Shown here piece by piece: positions 22,869-31,845 of a stretch of DNA of 64,000 nt. Each line of letters opens with the position of its first letter. Position 1 is the first letter of the stretch. The notes under the pieces were generated by a model. The model did no database searches and had not been told where the DNA came from. It saw only the letters and a program-made list of their open reading frames with translations. A program made the position numbers and the translations under genes. Source of the stretch: JAVXTH01 sp036642795. GTDB taxonomy: Bacteria > Bacillota_I > Bacilli_A > Erysipelotrichales > Erysipelotrichaceae. The stretch lies in NCBI GenBank assembly GCA_036642795.1, contig JAVXTH010000003.1:1-64000 (forward strand), read 5' to 3'.

Positions 22869-25475
22869 TTAATCTTTTTTATCCGGTGGAGTCATTGGAT
22901 CCGGAGTTGGTTTTTCCTCTGCCTCTGGTTTTGTACCACGCGTTACACTAGTACAAACTTCATTGCTCTTATTTGTATTGGTGTTCTTATAGGCATAATA
23001 ACCACAAATCTCAGCCGTTTTTCCATAATCAATTGGAATCACTTGTTCAGATTTATCGGAAGATAAGGTATAATCACCAATTTCTTTTCCATCGACGCTG
23101 ACTCTTGCTTTATACACAATTTCACCATATAAGAAGGCCGGGTCATAATAAACATTTCCCGTGATGGTTCCACCACTACCCTTAATACTTTGGGTATGAG
23201 AAGCTGGTTTTAATTTTTCAGCATTTGGATATGGCGTAAACGTCAAGACCATGTTATCGCTTGTCTCATCTTTAAAGGTTGCGCTAAATGCTGCTAGTTT
23301 ATCAATTGGATCTGGTGTTAATGTTTCAAGCTTCGCAAATTTACTACGGATTAAGCCACTTGCAATCATATCACTTGGGGTTCCTTCCGGAGGTGTTGCA
23401 TAAGGGAATTTACCTTTAACATGGGTGATACTAGTTACTCCAGCTGGTTGTTTTAATGCGGAAGCTGGATGTTTCTTATTTCCATAAGCTAATAATTTCT
23501 TACCGATTTGGCCTGGAACATTCACTAACATTTGATTTGTTGTTACATAAGTATTCGCATTATATTTCGTTGCATCATAATCATAACCAGCCCATGTTGC
23601 TACGGTACATGTACTCGTGTAGGCAACAATCCATTTATCACGCATTGCGAATTTAGGAATACCATATTTTTCACCGGCTTCACCCCAGTCCGATGTACCA
23701 CTCTTGGCATAGACAGGGAAAGGGTTTTGAAGAATCTGTAATAGATTATACCAGTTACCATCGACTGCATCTTTTAATAAAGTCGACATCATATAAGCAG
23801 CGTCTTCAGAAATAATATTAACGGGATTGTAATCGGCAACGATCGGTTCACGTTTTTTATCTTTAAAGACAATTTTACGAATCGTATGAGGTTTGATATA
23901 TTGTCCATGATTAGCGAAGATTGAGAAGGCACCCGCCATTTGCGTTGGGGTAGCCACCATATCGGAACCACCAATACCATAACCTAAACTAAAGTTATTT
24001 GCTTCAATGTCACCGGGAGGCTGTTTGCTAATATCGCGGAAGCCAAGTTTATTCAACATCGAAACAGAATTATTAATTCCATTATCAAGTGCAACTAATT
24101 CACTTAAAGCGCTAATTGCTGTTGTGTTTAAGGAACGTGCGACTGCTTCTTTTAATTGGACATCGCCCATATAAGAACCATTTGCATTTCGAATAACGAA
24201 ATTATTCATTCCAGGATAAGCAATTGGAACATCACGTAAGGTATGGGAAGTAGCCCAACCTAATTTATCAAAGGCCGGAGCATAATCTAAGATTGGCTTA
24301 ATACTGGATCCGGTTTGTTTGTAATCATAAGCACGATTGATACGCATGTTATCATCACCCGTATAGCCACGTCCTCCACCAATTGCCCATATTTCACCAT
24401 TTTGATTATCCATAAAGGTAAATCCAGTTTGAAACATTGGGTCACTTGGGAAAGTGATGCCATCGCCATTGACCATTTCATCACTCAATTGTTGTGCACC
24501 ATTATCTAACGTGGTGTAAACGGCAACTTCATCGCTGTAAATATTAACGCCATATTCATCTTTAGCTTCTTGGGCAACGGCATCAATAAAGGCTTGATAA
24601 GAATCGGTAGCCGATAATTTAAGGCCCGATAAAGCGAAAGCTAATTTTGTTGATTTTTCTAATTTACATTCTTCTTCTGTGATATATCCATGTTTATACA
24701 TTAAATCAAGGGTAACATTACGGCGTTGTTCTCCACGCACATAATTATCATGACTTATGTAGGGATTGTATCGACCAGGAGCGTTGATAACACCGGCTAA
24801 GAATGCTGACTCAGATAAGGTTAACTGTGTCACATCTTTATTGAAATAGAAGGATGCAGCTTTTTGAATACCACGAGCGGCACCAAAATTAATTTTATTT
24901 AAGTACTTTTCAAAGATTTCTTTTTTTGTGAAACGACTTTCTGAATCCATACTTAACCAAATTTCTTGAACTTTTCGTTTAATTTTCTCAAGTGGATTAT
25001 TGGTTTGAGCTAATTGATCCACGCGAATGTTATCTACCATTTGCATTGTTAAGGTTGAACCACCTTGAGATAGAGAACCACTGGATACATTGGATACAGC
25101 AGACTTTAGAAAACGCGGTAAGTCAAAACCATTGTGGATGAAAAAGCGAGAATCTTCAATCGATAGAAAGGCATCAATAACGGATTGTGGAACTTTTTCA
25201 TAATTGATACTTTCACGTTGCTCTTTACCAATGGAAGTAAAGACAACATTTTCATTATCATATAAAGGATTCGAATCGGTTGAATTAAATTCTTTATCAC
25301 TAATATGACCTGCTTCGTTAATAATACTACCTAAAAGGAAAAAAGCACAAACACCACCAATTAAAACAAGCGATAAAAAACCAATTACAACATTATTTAA
25401 TCGCTTCCGTTTATTCTTAGGCTTATTTGTCGTTCCATTTTGATTGTTGTTTTTCTTTTCGTTTAGATTTTTCAT
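22869..25475 (-). CDS. ponA: Class A penicillin-binding protein 1A (transglycosylase/transpeptidase)
   Basis: This 868-residue membrane protein both polymerises and cross-links peptidoglycan. A basic cytosolic N-terminus and a membrane helix (FLSLVLIGGVCAFFLLG, about residues 33-51) lead to the transglycosylase domain: EDSRFFIHNGFD near residue 100 and GGSTLTMQMVDN near residue 135. The transpeptidase has SSIKP near residue 395, SLN near residue 450 and KSGTSD near residue 590 in place of KTG. The C-terminus has a fibronectin-like part and a proline-rich acidic tail. It follows recU in one - strand unit, as in B. subtilis. Confidence 0.95.
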   Translation of the reverse strand: MKNLNEKKNNNQNGTTNKPKNKRKRLNNVVIGFLSLVLIGGVCAFFLLGSIINEAGHISDKEFNSTDSNPLYDNENVVFTSIGKEQRESINYEKVPQSVIDAFLSIEDSRFFIHNGFDLPRFLKSAVSNVSSGSLSQGGSTLTMQMVDNIRVDQLAQTNNPLEKIKRKVQEIWLSMDSESRFTKKEIFEKYLNKINFGAARGIQKAASFYFNKDVTQLTLSESAFLAGVINAPGRYNPYISHDNYVRGEQRRNVTLDLMYKHGYITEEECKLEKSTKLAFALSGLKLSATDSYQAFIDAVAQEAKDEYGVNIYSDEVAVYTTLDNGAQQLSDEMVNGDGITFPSDPMFQTGFTFMDNQNGEIWAIGGGRGYTGDDNMRINRAYDYKQTGSSIKPILDYAPAFDKLGWATSHTLRDVPIAYPGMNNFVIRNANGSYMGDVQLKEAVARSLNTTAISALSELVALDNGINNSVSMLNKLGFRDISKQPPGDIEANNFSLGYGIGGSDMVATPTQMAGAFSIFANHGQYIKPHTIRKIVFKDKKREPIVADYNPVNIISEDAAYMMSTLLKDAVDGNWYNLLQILQNPFPVYAKSGTSDWGEAGEKYGIPKFAMRDKWIVAYTSTCTVATWAGYDYDATKYNANTYVTTNQMLVNVPGQIGKKLLAYGNKKHPASALKQPAGVTSITHVKGKFPYATPPEGTPSDMIASGLIRSKFAKLETLTPDPIDKLAAFSATFKDETSDNMVLTFTPYPNAEKLKPASHTQSIKGSGGTITGNVYYDPAFLYGEIVYKARVSVDGKEIGDYTLSSDKSEQVIPIDYGKTAEICGYYAYKNTNTNKSNEVCTSVTRGTKPEAEEKPTPDPMTPPDKKD

Positions 25476-25523
25476 CGAAGTTATATCTCCATTTTCTTAT
25501 ACATAACACTAACTATATGAAAC

Positions 25524-26099
25524 TTATTGATTAAAATACAATTCATCTACAACATCTAAATAACGTAGACGAGGGGTTAATCCTTGTTTAATCAAATGTC
25601 CAATGCTTCTTACTTCTTGATACGTGATCGATTTCTTTTTCGGAAGTCGATACATGGTAATCAAGGGTGCAGCATCAATCAAATAGGTTTCATCAAATTG
25701 CGTAAAACGCAAGATTACAAAGGCTATACCACCATGTCGAAGGATGGCATCTAAATGATTAATTTGATGCTCGTGAATTGCTTTAAATGTAAACGATACT
25801 TTTGAATTCGTTTCTTTTGCTTCAAAATCAATTGCTTTACTACGGTAAATTCCATTATAATCGGTTGTTGATGCGACTTTGTAATATGCCTCTACAATCT
25901 TCGCACAATTACGACTAGGATAATCAACTTTAACTACTTGAATCGGAGTTGGCTTTTTATGAATAACAGCTTTATCACAATCTAAATAATAGCCATTCGA
26001 ATCGTTTAAATCTTTTTCTAAAGACATTCCTCTACCTACATGTGATATTGGCTTATGCTCTAGTTCTTTATTCATTTTACGATTTGGATACTGTATCAT
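25524..26099 (-). CDS. recU: Holliday junction resolvase RecU
   Basis: RecU cuts four-way junctions during recombination and helps segregate chromosomes. Family features are RGMSLEKDLNDSN, AVIHKKPTPIQVVKV, STTDYNGIY and the nuclease core IDFEAKETNSK, containing the metal-binding aspartate and glutamate. The start giving MIQYPNRK (codon at 26099-26097) follows GGTGATAAAT and aligns with Bacillus RecU; an upstream ATG at 26126 is less likely. The resulting protein has 191 residues. The recU-ponA order is conserved. Confidence 0.94.
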   Translation of the reverse strand: MIQYPNRKMNKELEHKPISHVGRGMSLEKDLNDSNGYYLDCDKAVIHKKPTPIQVVKVDYPSRNCAKIVEAYYKVASTTDYNGIYRSKAIDFEAKETNSKVSFTFKAIHEHQINHLDAILRHGGIAFVILRFTQFDETYLIDAAPLITMYRLPKKKSITYQEVRSIGHLIKQGLTPRLRYLDVVDELYFNQ

Positions 26100-26115
26100 A
26101 TTTATCACCGATATC

Positions 26116-26144
26116 ATTATATACAATTTTCAATGAGATTTCTA
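26116..26144 (-). promoter_or_regulatory. Candidate sigma-A promoter of recU-ponA
   Basis: On the - strand TATAAT lies at 26121-26116, and TAGAAA lies 17 bases upstream at 26144-26139. The -10 is perfect, the -35 moderate. Confidence 0.5.
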
Positions 26145-26212
26145 CTATTCTTGCATAACTGTAAGAAAAAAATACGAAGTTTTAAGATTTTTATGAGTAA
26201 GAATGGCGAATG

Positions 26213-26266
26213 AATTAGATTATTGATAATCTAATTAAGAAATGCGAAGTAATCAAAATATTACTT
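26213..26266. repeat. Two adjacent inverted repeats in the recU-gpsB intergenic region
   Basis: AATTAGATTAT (26213-26223) is repeated in inverted form at 26226-26236 with a two-base centre. A second hairpin, AAGTAAT (26247-26253) with ATTACTT (26260-26266), follows. Neither is followed by a T run, so an operator or a leader structure for gpsB is more likely than a terminator. Confidence 0.55.
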
Positions 26267-26315
26267 GCAATTTCAGTTGATTTTTGAGAAACTAGTTAGG
26301 TGGAAGGTGATATTA

Positions 26316-26645
26316 GTGGATAATAAATTCAGATTAAGTGTTGAAGAGGTTCTAGAAAAGCAATTTAATATTGATTTTAAAGGATATTCTTCTGTAGAAG
26401 TCGATGAATTTTTAGATATGATCATTGAAGATTATCAACATTATGATGCGACAATTAAAGAATTAGGAAACCATTTACAAAGTTACGAAAAAGAAGTGGC
26501 AACTTTAAAGATGAAAATTGTTGAATTAGAAGGTAAAAATTCAATGCAAAATAATCAGAATGCAACGGTTAATAATCTTGATATTATCAAACGATTATCA
26601 CGCCTTGAAAATGAGGTATTCCGCAACAAACAAAATAACCAATAA
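26316..26645 (+). CDS. gpsB: Cell-division protein GpsB
   Basis: GpsB is a DivIVA-like adaptor that moves class A penicillin-binding proteins between the side wall and septum. The N-terminal part reads RLSVEEVLEKQFNIDFKGYS and VDEFLDMIIEDYQ (residues 6-40), a DivIVA domain, followed by a coiled coil at about residues 40-75. The C-terminal helix RLSRLENEVFR is the trimerisation segment. The GTG at 26316 follows AAGGTGA and gives the correct N-terminus; an upstream in-frame ATG at 26265 has no site. It is 109 residues. Its stop codon abuts the RNase P RNA gene. Confidence 0.92.
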   Translation: MDNKFRLSVEEVLEKQFNIDFKGYSSVEVDEFLDMIIEDYQHYDATIKELGNHLQSYEKEVATLKMKIVELEGKNSMQNNQNATVNNLDIIKRLSRLENEVFRNKQNNQ

Positions 26646-27003
26646 CACACTAGGGCATTCGCTGGCTATTTAACATAGTTAGAGGAAAGTCCATGCTCGC
26701 ACGATCTGCGATGATCGTAGTGTTTGCGCTGGATGAAGTCATAAGTCCAGGAAGGTGAAAACCTGACGGCTGTAGAATATCCTAAAGAATATCCATGGAT
26801 AAACTCTTTAAAAGTGCCACAGAGACGAGCGTTATCGGAAACGATAACGATGGAACGGGTAAACCCCGCAAGCGAGAAACCCAAATTTGGTAGGGGAATC
26901 GGATGAAATGAAATGAAATTATCATCTGGACGTGTAATGCGTAGATAAATGATGCCGCTTTTTGTTTACAAAAAGTACAAAACATGGCTTACATAGTGTG
27001 CTA
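26645..27003 (+). ncRNA. rnpB: RNase P RNA (bacterial class B-like)
   Basis: The RNA subunit of RNase P matures the 5' ends of tRNAs. Conserved parts are GAGGAAAGTCCATGCTCGC from 26682, GGAAGGTGAAAACCTGACGG near 26751, ACAGAGACGAGC near 26820 and GGTAAACCCCGCAAGCGAGA near 26859. The ends pair: CACACTA (26646-26652) with TAGTGTG (26994-27000) forms helix P1. The order gpsB-rnpB is as in B. subtilis. Ends are approximate. Confidence 0.93.
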
Positions 27004-27006
27004 ATG

Positions 27007-27034
27007 GGGGAAATCTTAAAGATTTCCCTTTTAT
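27007..27034 (+). terminator. Terminator of rnpB
   Basis: GGGAAATC (27008-27015) pairs with GATTTCCC (27021-27028) around a five-base loop, followed by TTTTATT. Confidence 0.85.
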
Positions 27035-27099
27035 TAATTTACTTCCGCGTCAAGTATTGATATAATAAAATAGTATTTGTGTTTCTAACGAGGTGCGAC

Positions 27100-28002
27100 A
27101 TGGAAAAAATCGGAGCTTTATTAAAATCTAAAAGATTAGAAGCTGGTTTAACAATAGCTGAAGTTTCAGCAAAGACAAGATTAACTAGCAGTCATATCAA
27201 AGCAATTGAAGAAGGCGATATTTCTTATTTTAGAGATGATCTATCTTATCTTCGATATTTTTTACGTTCTTATTGTGATGTACTAGGGGTTAATTTTGAT
27301 GAAATAAAAGGTGAATTAGTAACTTCAATTGATGATTATACTTCAACTAATTTAATGAATAAAATAAATGAACATGAACAAGTCGAAAAAAGCATCGCAA
27401 AGAAGTCTAGTAATATATCGAAACCAAAAAAGAAAGAAAAAAGAAAAATTAAGAAAGTTGATTTATCTTTAGTTTCTTTATTTGCGATTGTTGGCGTAGT
27501 TATTTTTGCGCTTATTTTTGCTTTTATAACTTATGTTCTTCCCAATCTTGGCAAGAACGATAAAGATATGGGAGGAGTACCTCCCCAGAGTACCAACACA
27601 CCAAAACCAGAAGAAGATGTGAAGGATAAAGAAGATAAAGAAGAAGACAAAAAGCCTATTTCAAATCTTACAATCAAAGAAATCTCACCCGATACTTATG
27701 AATTAGAAAACTTAACGGTCGATAGTGAAATTAATATTGAAATTACATTTCAAGCAAATTCTTGGTTTGCTATGTATTTAGATAATGTTCCATTAAATGA
27801 ACCAGTATCTAAAGTTTATAATTTTGAAGAAAAATTAGCTTATAAAACAAAAGCGGTTGCAAATCAACAAATTGGCATTCGTTTTGGTTATATGGCCAAT
27901 CATAAAATATTAGTGAATGGTAGCGAAGTAAAATTGAATCCAACGATTACTTCATCCATTAATCCAGCTACGATTACCCTTGTTGTGAAAGGGGCTAACT
28001 AA
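27100..28002 (+). CDS. rodZ: RodZ-like cytoskeletal membrane protein
   Basis: RodZ links MreB to the elongation machinery. The protein has an Xre-type helix-turn-helix domain at residues 1-75 (LLKSKRLEAGLTIAEVSAKT), a lysine-rich linker, one membrane helix near residues 125-150 and an external beta domain of DUF4115 type to the end. The start is ATG 27100 after GAGGTGCG; an in-frame ATG at 27079 is too early. It has 300 residues. As ymfM does in B. subtilis, it directly precedes pgsA, cinA and recA. Confidence 0.88.
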   Translation: MEKIGALLKSKRLEAGLTIAEVSAKTRLTSSHIKAIEEGDISYFRDDLSYLRYFLRSYCDVLGVNFDEIKGELVTSIDDYTSTNLMNKINEHEQVEKSIAKKSSNISKPKKKEKRKIKKVDLSLVSLFAIVGVVIFALIFAFITYVLPNLGKNDKDMGGVPPQSTNTPKPEEDVKDKEDKEEDKKPISNLTIKEISPDTYELENLTVDSEINIEITFQANSWFAMYLDNVPLNEPVSKVYNFEEKLAYKTKAVANQQIGIRFGYMANHKILVNGSEVKLNPTITSSINPATITLVVKGAN

Positions 28003-28595
28003 TGAATTTACCTAATAAAATTTCTGTCTTTCGAATTCTTTTGGTACCAGTGATTGCGCTTATTTATTTGTTTCCTTATGCGCAATTTGGAATTGAAGTA
28101 TTGGAATTTGATATATCTTTTGTGACATTGAAATTAACAAATATCATCGTTTTAATCTTATTTGGAATTGCTTCCTTTACGGATTTTCTTGATGGTTATT
28201 TAGCGAGAAAAAATAATATGATTACATCATTTGGAAAATTCATGGATCCAATTGCAGATAAATTATTAGTTAATACAATGCTAATCTTATTTGCGGCAAC
28301 CGGAAGAGCTCCGATTGTTGCGGTATTGGTCATGATTTGGCGTGATGTGATTGTTGATGGTTTACGCATGAATGCCAGTAGCAAAGGCGTTGTGGTTGCT
28401 GCAGGGATGATGGGTAAAATAAAAACAGTAGTACAAATGCTAGCAATTGCAGTTCTTTTAATCAATAACTTACCATTCGAATTATTTCGTTTCCCAATGG
28501 GAGATTTCTTAATTTGGTTTGCGATGATGGTTTCTGTTTTATCGGGAATTAGTTATTTCTTACAATTAAAGGATGTAATTTTGGAGAGTATGTAA
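28002..28595 (+). CDS. pgsA: CDP-diacylglycerol-glycerol-3-phosphate 3-phosphatidyltransferase
   Basis: PgsA makes phosphatidylglycerol phosphate, the committed step to anionic phospholipids. The CDP-alcohol phosphotransferase motif D-G-x2-A-R-x8-G-x3-D-x3-D is present: DGYLARK near residue 63, then GKFMDPIADK near residue 76. About five to six hydrophobic helices span the 197 residues. The start overlaps the rodZ stop by one base (TAATG), and the stop overlaps the cinA start in the same way. Confidence 0.93.
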   Translation: MNLPNKISVFRILLVPVIALIYLFPYAQFGIEVLEFDISFVTLKLTNIIVLILFGIASFTDFLDGYLARKNNMITSFGKFMDPIADKLLVNTMLILFAATGRAPIVAVLVMIWRDVIVDGLRMNASSKGVVVAAGMMGKIKTVVQMLAIAVLLINNLPFELFRFPMGDFLIWFAMMVSVLSGISYFLQLKDVILESM

Positions 28596-29044
28596 TGGAA
28601 GAACTCTTGTTATTCTTAAAAAATAAAAATTGGACCATCGGTAGTTGTGAAAGTTTAACGGCTGGTTTATTTTGTGATAAATTAGCTGAAGTAGCAGGTG
28701 CTTCGGCTGTTTTAAAAGGTGGTATTATCACTTACCAAACCGATGTTAAAACTAACCTTGTCAAAGTCGATCCACAATGTCTGAAGACTTATGGGGTTGT
28801 GAGTGAAGCCTGTGCTAAAGCGATGGCAGTGAATACGAAAGCTTTATTGAATTGTGATATTTGTGTATCGTTTAGTGGCAATGCAGGTCCGGATACCTTA
28901 GAAGGAAAACCAGTTGGCTATGTTTGTTGTGCCATTGCCACACCCAAGGATCTAATAAGTTTCACTTTACAATTGAGTGGAAGTCGCAATGAAATTCGTT
29001 TAAAAGCAGTGAATGAAATGGTGAAAAGAGTACTTTCATTATAA
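28595..29044 (+). CDS. pncC: CinA C-terminal-domain protein (nicotinamide-nucleotide amidase type)
   Basis: Only the C-terminal amidase domain of CinA is present (149 residues); the molybdopterin-binding domain of full CinA (over 400 residues) is absent. The motifs are IGSCESLTAGLFCDKLA with the catalytic serine near residue 14, GGIITYQTDVKTNLVKV and VSFSGNAGPD near residue 90. The family recycles NMN to nicotinate mononucleotide. In B. subtilis a full-length cinA occupies this place between pgsA and recA, so the position is conserved but the gene is reduced. Confidence 0.87.
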   Translation: MEELLLFLKNKNWTIGSCESLTAGLFCDKLAEVAGASAVLKGGIITYQTDVKTNLVKVDPQCLKTYGVVSEACAKAMAVNTKALLNCDICVSFSGNAGPDTLEGKPVGYVCCAIATPKDLISFTLQLSGSRNEIRLKAVNEMVKRVLSL

Positions 29045-29099
29045 AATTAGGAATTAGGAACAATAAAACATATTAGAAGGATGAAGGAGTGTACTTAAA

Positions 29100-30137
29100 A
29101 TGGAAGAAAAAGCGATGAGTAAAGCTGAAAAGAATGCATTTGATAAAGAAAACTCTAAAAAAGATCAATTATTAGATGATGCAATTAAGCAAATAGAAAA
29201 GCAATATGGCAAAGGTTCGATTATGAAACTTGGTGATCGTGCTGCGGTTGATATCGATGCCATTTCATCAGGCTCGATTAAAATTGATCGTGCTTTAGGA
29301 ATTGGTGGTTATCCAAAAGGACGAATTATTGAGATTTATGGTCCGGAATCAAGTGGTAAAACAACGTTAGCACTTCATGCGATTGCTGAAGTTCAAAAGC
29401 GTGGTGGCCGCGCTGCTTTCATTGATGCGGAAAATGCGATTGATCCTAATTATGCTAAAAATTTAGGTGTTAATATTGAAGAGTTAATCCTTTCACAACC
29501 AGATAGTGGGGAACAAGCACTTGAAATAACGGAATTATTAATTAAGAGCAATGCAGTTGATTTAGTGGTAATTGACTCGGTAGCTGCTTTAGTTCCTCAA
29601 GCTGAATTAGATGGTGAAATGAGCGATGCGCATGTCGGTTTACAAGCACGTTTAATGTCAAAAGCTATGCGTAAATTAAGTGGAGTTATGAATCGCAGTG
29701 AATGTACTGCTATCTTCATTAACCAATTGCGTGAAAAAGTCGGTGTTATGTATGGTAGTCCTGAAACGACACCGGGTGGTAGAGCATTAAAATTCTATGC
29801 GTCCGTTCGCTTGGATATTCGCCGTTCCGAAGCAATTAAAAATGGTACCGATATTGTTGGTAATAAAGTAAATGTAAAAGTTGTAAAGAATAAAGTTGCA
29901 CCACCATTTAAAGTTGCACCAATTGAAATTATGTATGGTGAAGGTATTTCATTTTATGGAGAAGTTATTGATCTTGCCGTTGATTATGATATTGTAAATA
30001 AGAGTGGAGCATGGTTCTCTTATAAAGGCGATAAAATTGGTCAAGGAAGAGAAGCAGCCAAAACTTTCTTGAAAGAAAACCCAGTTTTATGTGATGAAAT
30101 TGTAAAACAAGTTCGCTTAAAATTAGATGAAGCATAA
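29100..30137 (+). CDS. recA: Recombinase RecA
   Basis: RecA drives strand exchange and the SOS response. The Walker A motif GPESSGKTTLAL lies near residue 80, IDAENAIDP near residue 110, VVIDSVAALVPQAE near residue 157 (Walker B and loop L1), and INQLREKVGVMYG near residue 212 (loop L2). The length of 345 residues is normal. ATG 29100 follows AAGGAGTG by a good distance. The L2-adjacent and C-terminal parts are intact. I see no clear LexA box upstream. Confidence 0.97.
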   Translation: MEEKAMSKAEKNAFDKENSKKDQLLDDAIKQIEKQYGKGSIMKLGDRAAVDIDAISSGSIKIDRALGIGGYPKGRIIEIYGPESSGKTTLALHAIAEVQKRGGRAAFIDAENAIDPNYAKNLGVNIEELILSQPDSGEQALEITELLIKSNAVDLVVIDSVAALVPQAELDGEMSDAHVGLQARLMSKAMRKLSGVMNRSECTAIFINQLREKVGVMYGSPETTPGGRALKFYASVRLDIRRSEAIKNGTDIVGNKVNVKVVKNKVAPPFKVAPIEIMYGEGISFYGEVIDLAVDYDIVNKSGAWFSYKGDKIGQGREAAKTFLKENPVLCDEIVKQVRLKLDEA

Positions 30138-30147
30138 AGATTAAAGA

Positions 30148-30176
30148 GAAAACGGTAAAAAAAGCCGTTTTTTTTG
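30148..30176 (+). terminator. Terminator of recA
   Basis: AACGG (30151-30155) pairs with CCGTT (30165-30169); the flanking A and T runs extend the stem. Confidence 0.75.
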
Positions 30177-30205
30177 TAATAATTTAACACATAATCACAT
30201 AATGA

Positions 30206-30234
30206 TTGCGCTTTCCGTTAAAATTTTGTATTAT
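30206..30234 (+). promoter_or_regulatory. Candidate sigma-A promoter of rny-ymdB
   Basis: TTGCGC at 30206-30211 and TATTAT at 30229-30234 are 17 bases apart, about 50 bases before rny. Confidence 0.55.
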
Positions 30235-30281
30235 TAAAGAGGAATAAATATATTCCATAAAATAGATAGAGGAGGATTATT

Positions 30282-31838
30282 ATGTCACAAGAAATAATTA
30301 ACATCCTTTTATCTGGCCTGACAGGTCTTGTTTTAGGTATACTAGCAATGTTTGTAATATCCAAAGCAGGTTTAAATAAAGATCAACAAAAAGCATCTAA
30401 TGTTTTAAAACAAGCGGAATTAAAAGCAGAAACGGTTGTTAAACAAGCAATATTAGATGGTCGTACCCAAACTCATGAAATGAAAATTGCAGTTGAAAAG
30501 GAAATCAAGGAACGCAAAGCAGAAGTTACTGAAAGTGAAAACAAACTTTTGCGACGTGAAGATAACTTGAATTTTCGTGATGAAACATTAACTAGCAAAG
30601 AAAAACAAATCGAAGTTAAAAGTACGCAGTTGAGCGATAAAATGTCTAAGCTAGAACAAAAGGAAAAAGAACTACAAGATAAGATTGATATTCAAGTTGG
30701 TGAATTAGAACGTGTTGCCGCTATGTCAACAAGTGAAGCTCGTGAAGAATTATTTGCGATTACTGAAAAAAGAATGGAATCAGAAACCGTTGCTTATATT
30801 AAAGAACGTGAAGAAGAAGCGAAAAGTATGGCAGATGAAAAAGCTCGTAATATTGTCGCTTTATCGATTCAACGTTTATCTCAAGATGAAGCAATGGAAC
30901 GTACGGTTTCAGTTGTAACTTTACCAAGTGAAGAAATGAAGGGCCGTATCATTGGTCGTGAAGGACGAAATATCAAAGCAATTGAACAAGCAACTGGTGT
31001 TGATTTAATTATTGATGATACACCGGAAACAATTACGGTTTCATGTTTTGATCCAATTCGCCGTGAAATTGCCCGTTTATCTTTAGAGTATTTAATTAAA
31101 GATGGTCGTATTCAACCAGGTAGAATTGAAGAAGTTGTCACAAAATTTAAAAAAGAAATTAATGCGAATATGATGAAAGTAGGAGAAGATACTATTTTCA
31201 AATTAGGAATTGGTAAGATTGATCGTGAAATTGTTCAATTAATCGGTCGTTTACGTTATCGTTATTCCTATGGTCAAAATGCCTTACAACATAGTATGGA
31301 AGTTGCTAATTTATGTGGTATGATGGCTGCTGAATTAGGCTTAAATCAACAATTAGCAAAACGTGCTGGTTTACTTCATGATATTGGTAAAGCATTAGAC
31401 TTTGAAGTTGAAGGAAGTCATATTGAATTAGGTTATAAATTCTGTAAGAAACATGGTGAAAGAGAAGTTGTATTAAATGCAATCCAATGTCACCATGGTG
31501 AATGTGAACCAGAATATTTAATCTCTAATTTAGTATGTGCAGCCGATACGTTAAGTGCGGCACGTCCGGGAGCTCGTTATGAAGCAATGCAGAATTACAT
31601 CAATCGTCTTGAAGATTTAGAAAAGATTACCAAATCTTTCCATGGCGTTGATCAATCTTATGCAATCCAAGCAGGTCGTGAGATTCGTGTTATGGTTGTA
31701 CCAGATATGTTAAGTGATAATGAATGTCATAAATTAGCTCGTGATATTCGCGATAAAATAGAAGCAGAACTTACGTACCCTGGACAAATTAAAGTTACTG
31801 TAATTCGTGAAACAAGAGCAAATGAATTAGCGAAATAA
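30282..31838 (+). CDS. rny: Ribonuclease Y
   Basis: RNase Y is the membrane-bound endonuclease that begins mRNA decay in many Firmicutes. It has an N-terminal membrane helix (residues 7-27), a long charged coiled coil at about residues 30-195, a KH domain with IIGREGRNIKAIE near residue 223, and an HD domain with AGLLHDIGKALD near residue 364. The length of 518 residues fits. GGAGGA precedes ATG 30282. As in Bacillus, ymdB follows within ten bases. Confidence 0.96.
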   Translation: MSQEIINILLSGLTGLVLGILAMFVISKAGLNKDQQKASNVLKQAELKAETVVKQAILDGRTQTHEMKIAVEKEIKERKAEVTESENKLLRREDNLNFRDETLTSKEKQIEVKSTQLSDKMSKLEQKEKELQDKIDIQVGELERVAAMSTSEAREELFAITEKRMESETVAYIKEREEEAKSMADEKARNIVALSIQRLSQDEAMERTVSVVTLPSEEMKGRIIGREGRNIKAIEQATGVDLIIDDTPETITVSCFDPIRREIARLSLEYLIKDGRIQPGRIEEVVTKFKKEINANMMKVGEDTIFKLGIGKIDREIVQLIGRLRYRYSYGQNALQHSMEVANLCGMMAAELGLNQQLAKRAGLLHDIGKALDFEVEGSHIELGYKFCKKHGEREVVLNAIQCHHGECEPEYLISNLVCAADTLSAARPGARYEAMQNYINRLEDLEKITKSFHGVDQSYAIQAGREIRVMVVPDMLSDNECHKLARDIRDKIEAELTYPGQIKVTVIRETRANELAK

Positions 31839-31845
31839 AATTCAA

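Noticed and set aside
26666..26985. Two - strand frames within the RNase P RNA gene
   Set aside because: They overlap conserved RNase P RNA segments entirely, and have no ribosome site.
29045..29099. LexA box before recA
   Set aside because: GAACAATAAAACATATT does not fit the CGAAC-N4-GTTCG pattern well enough to report.
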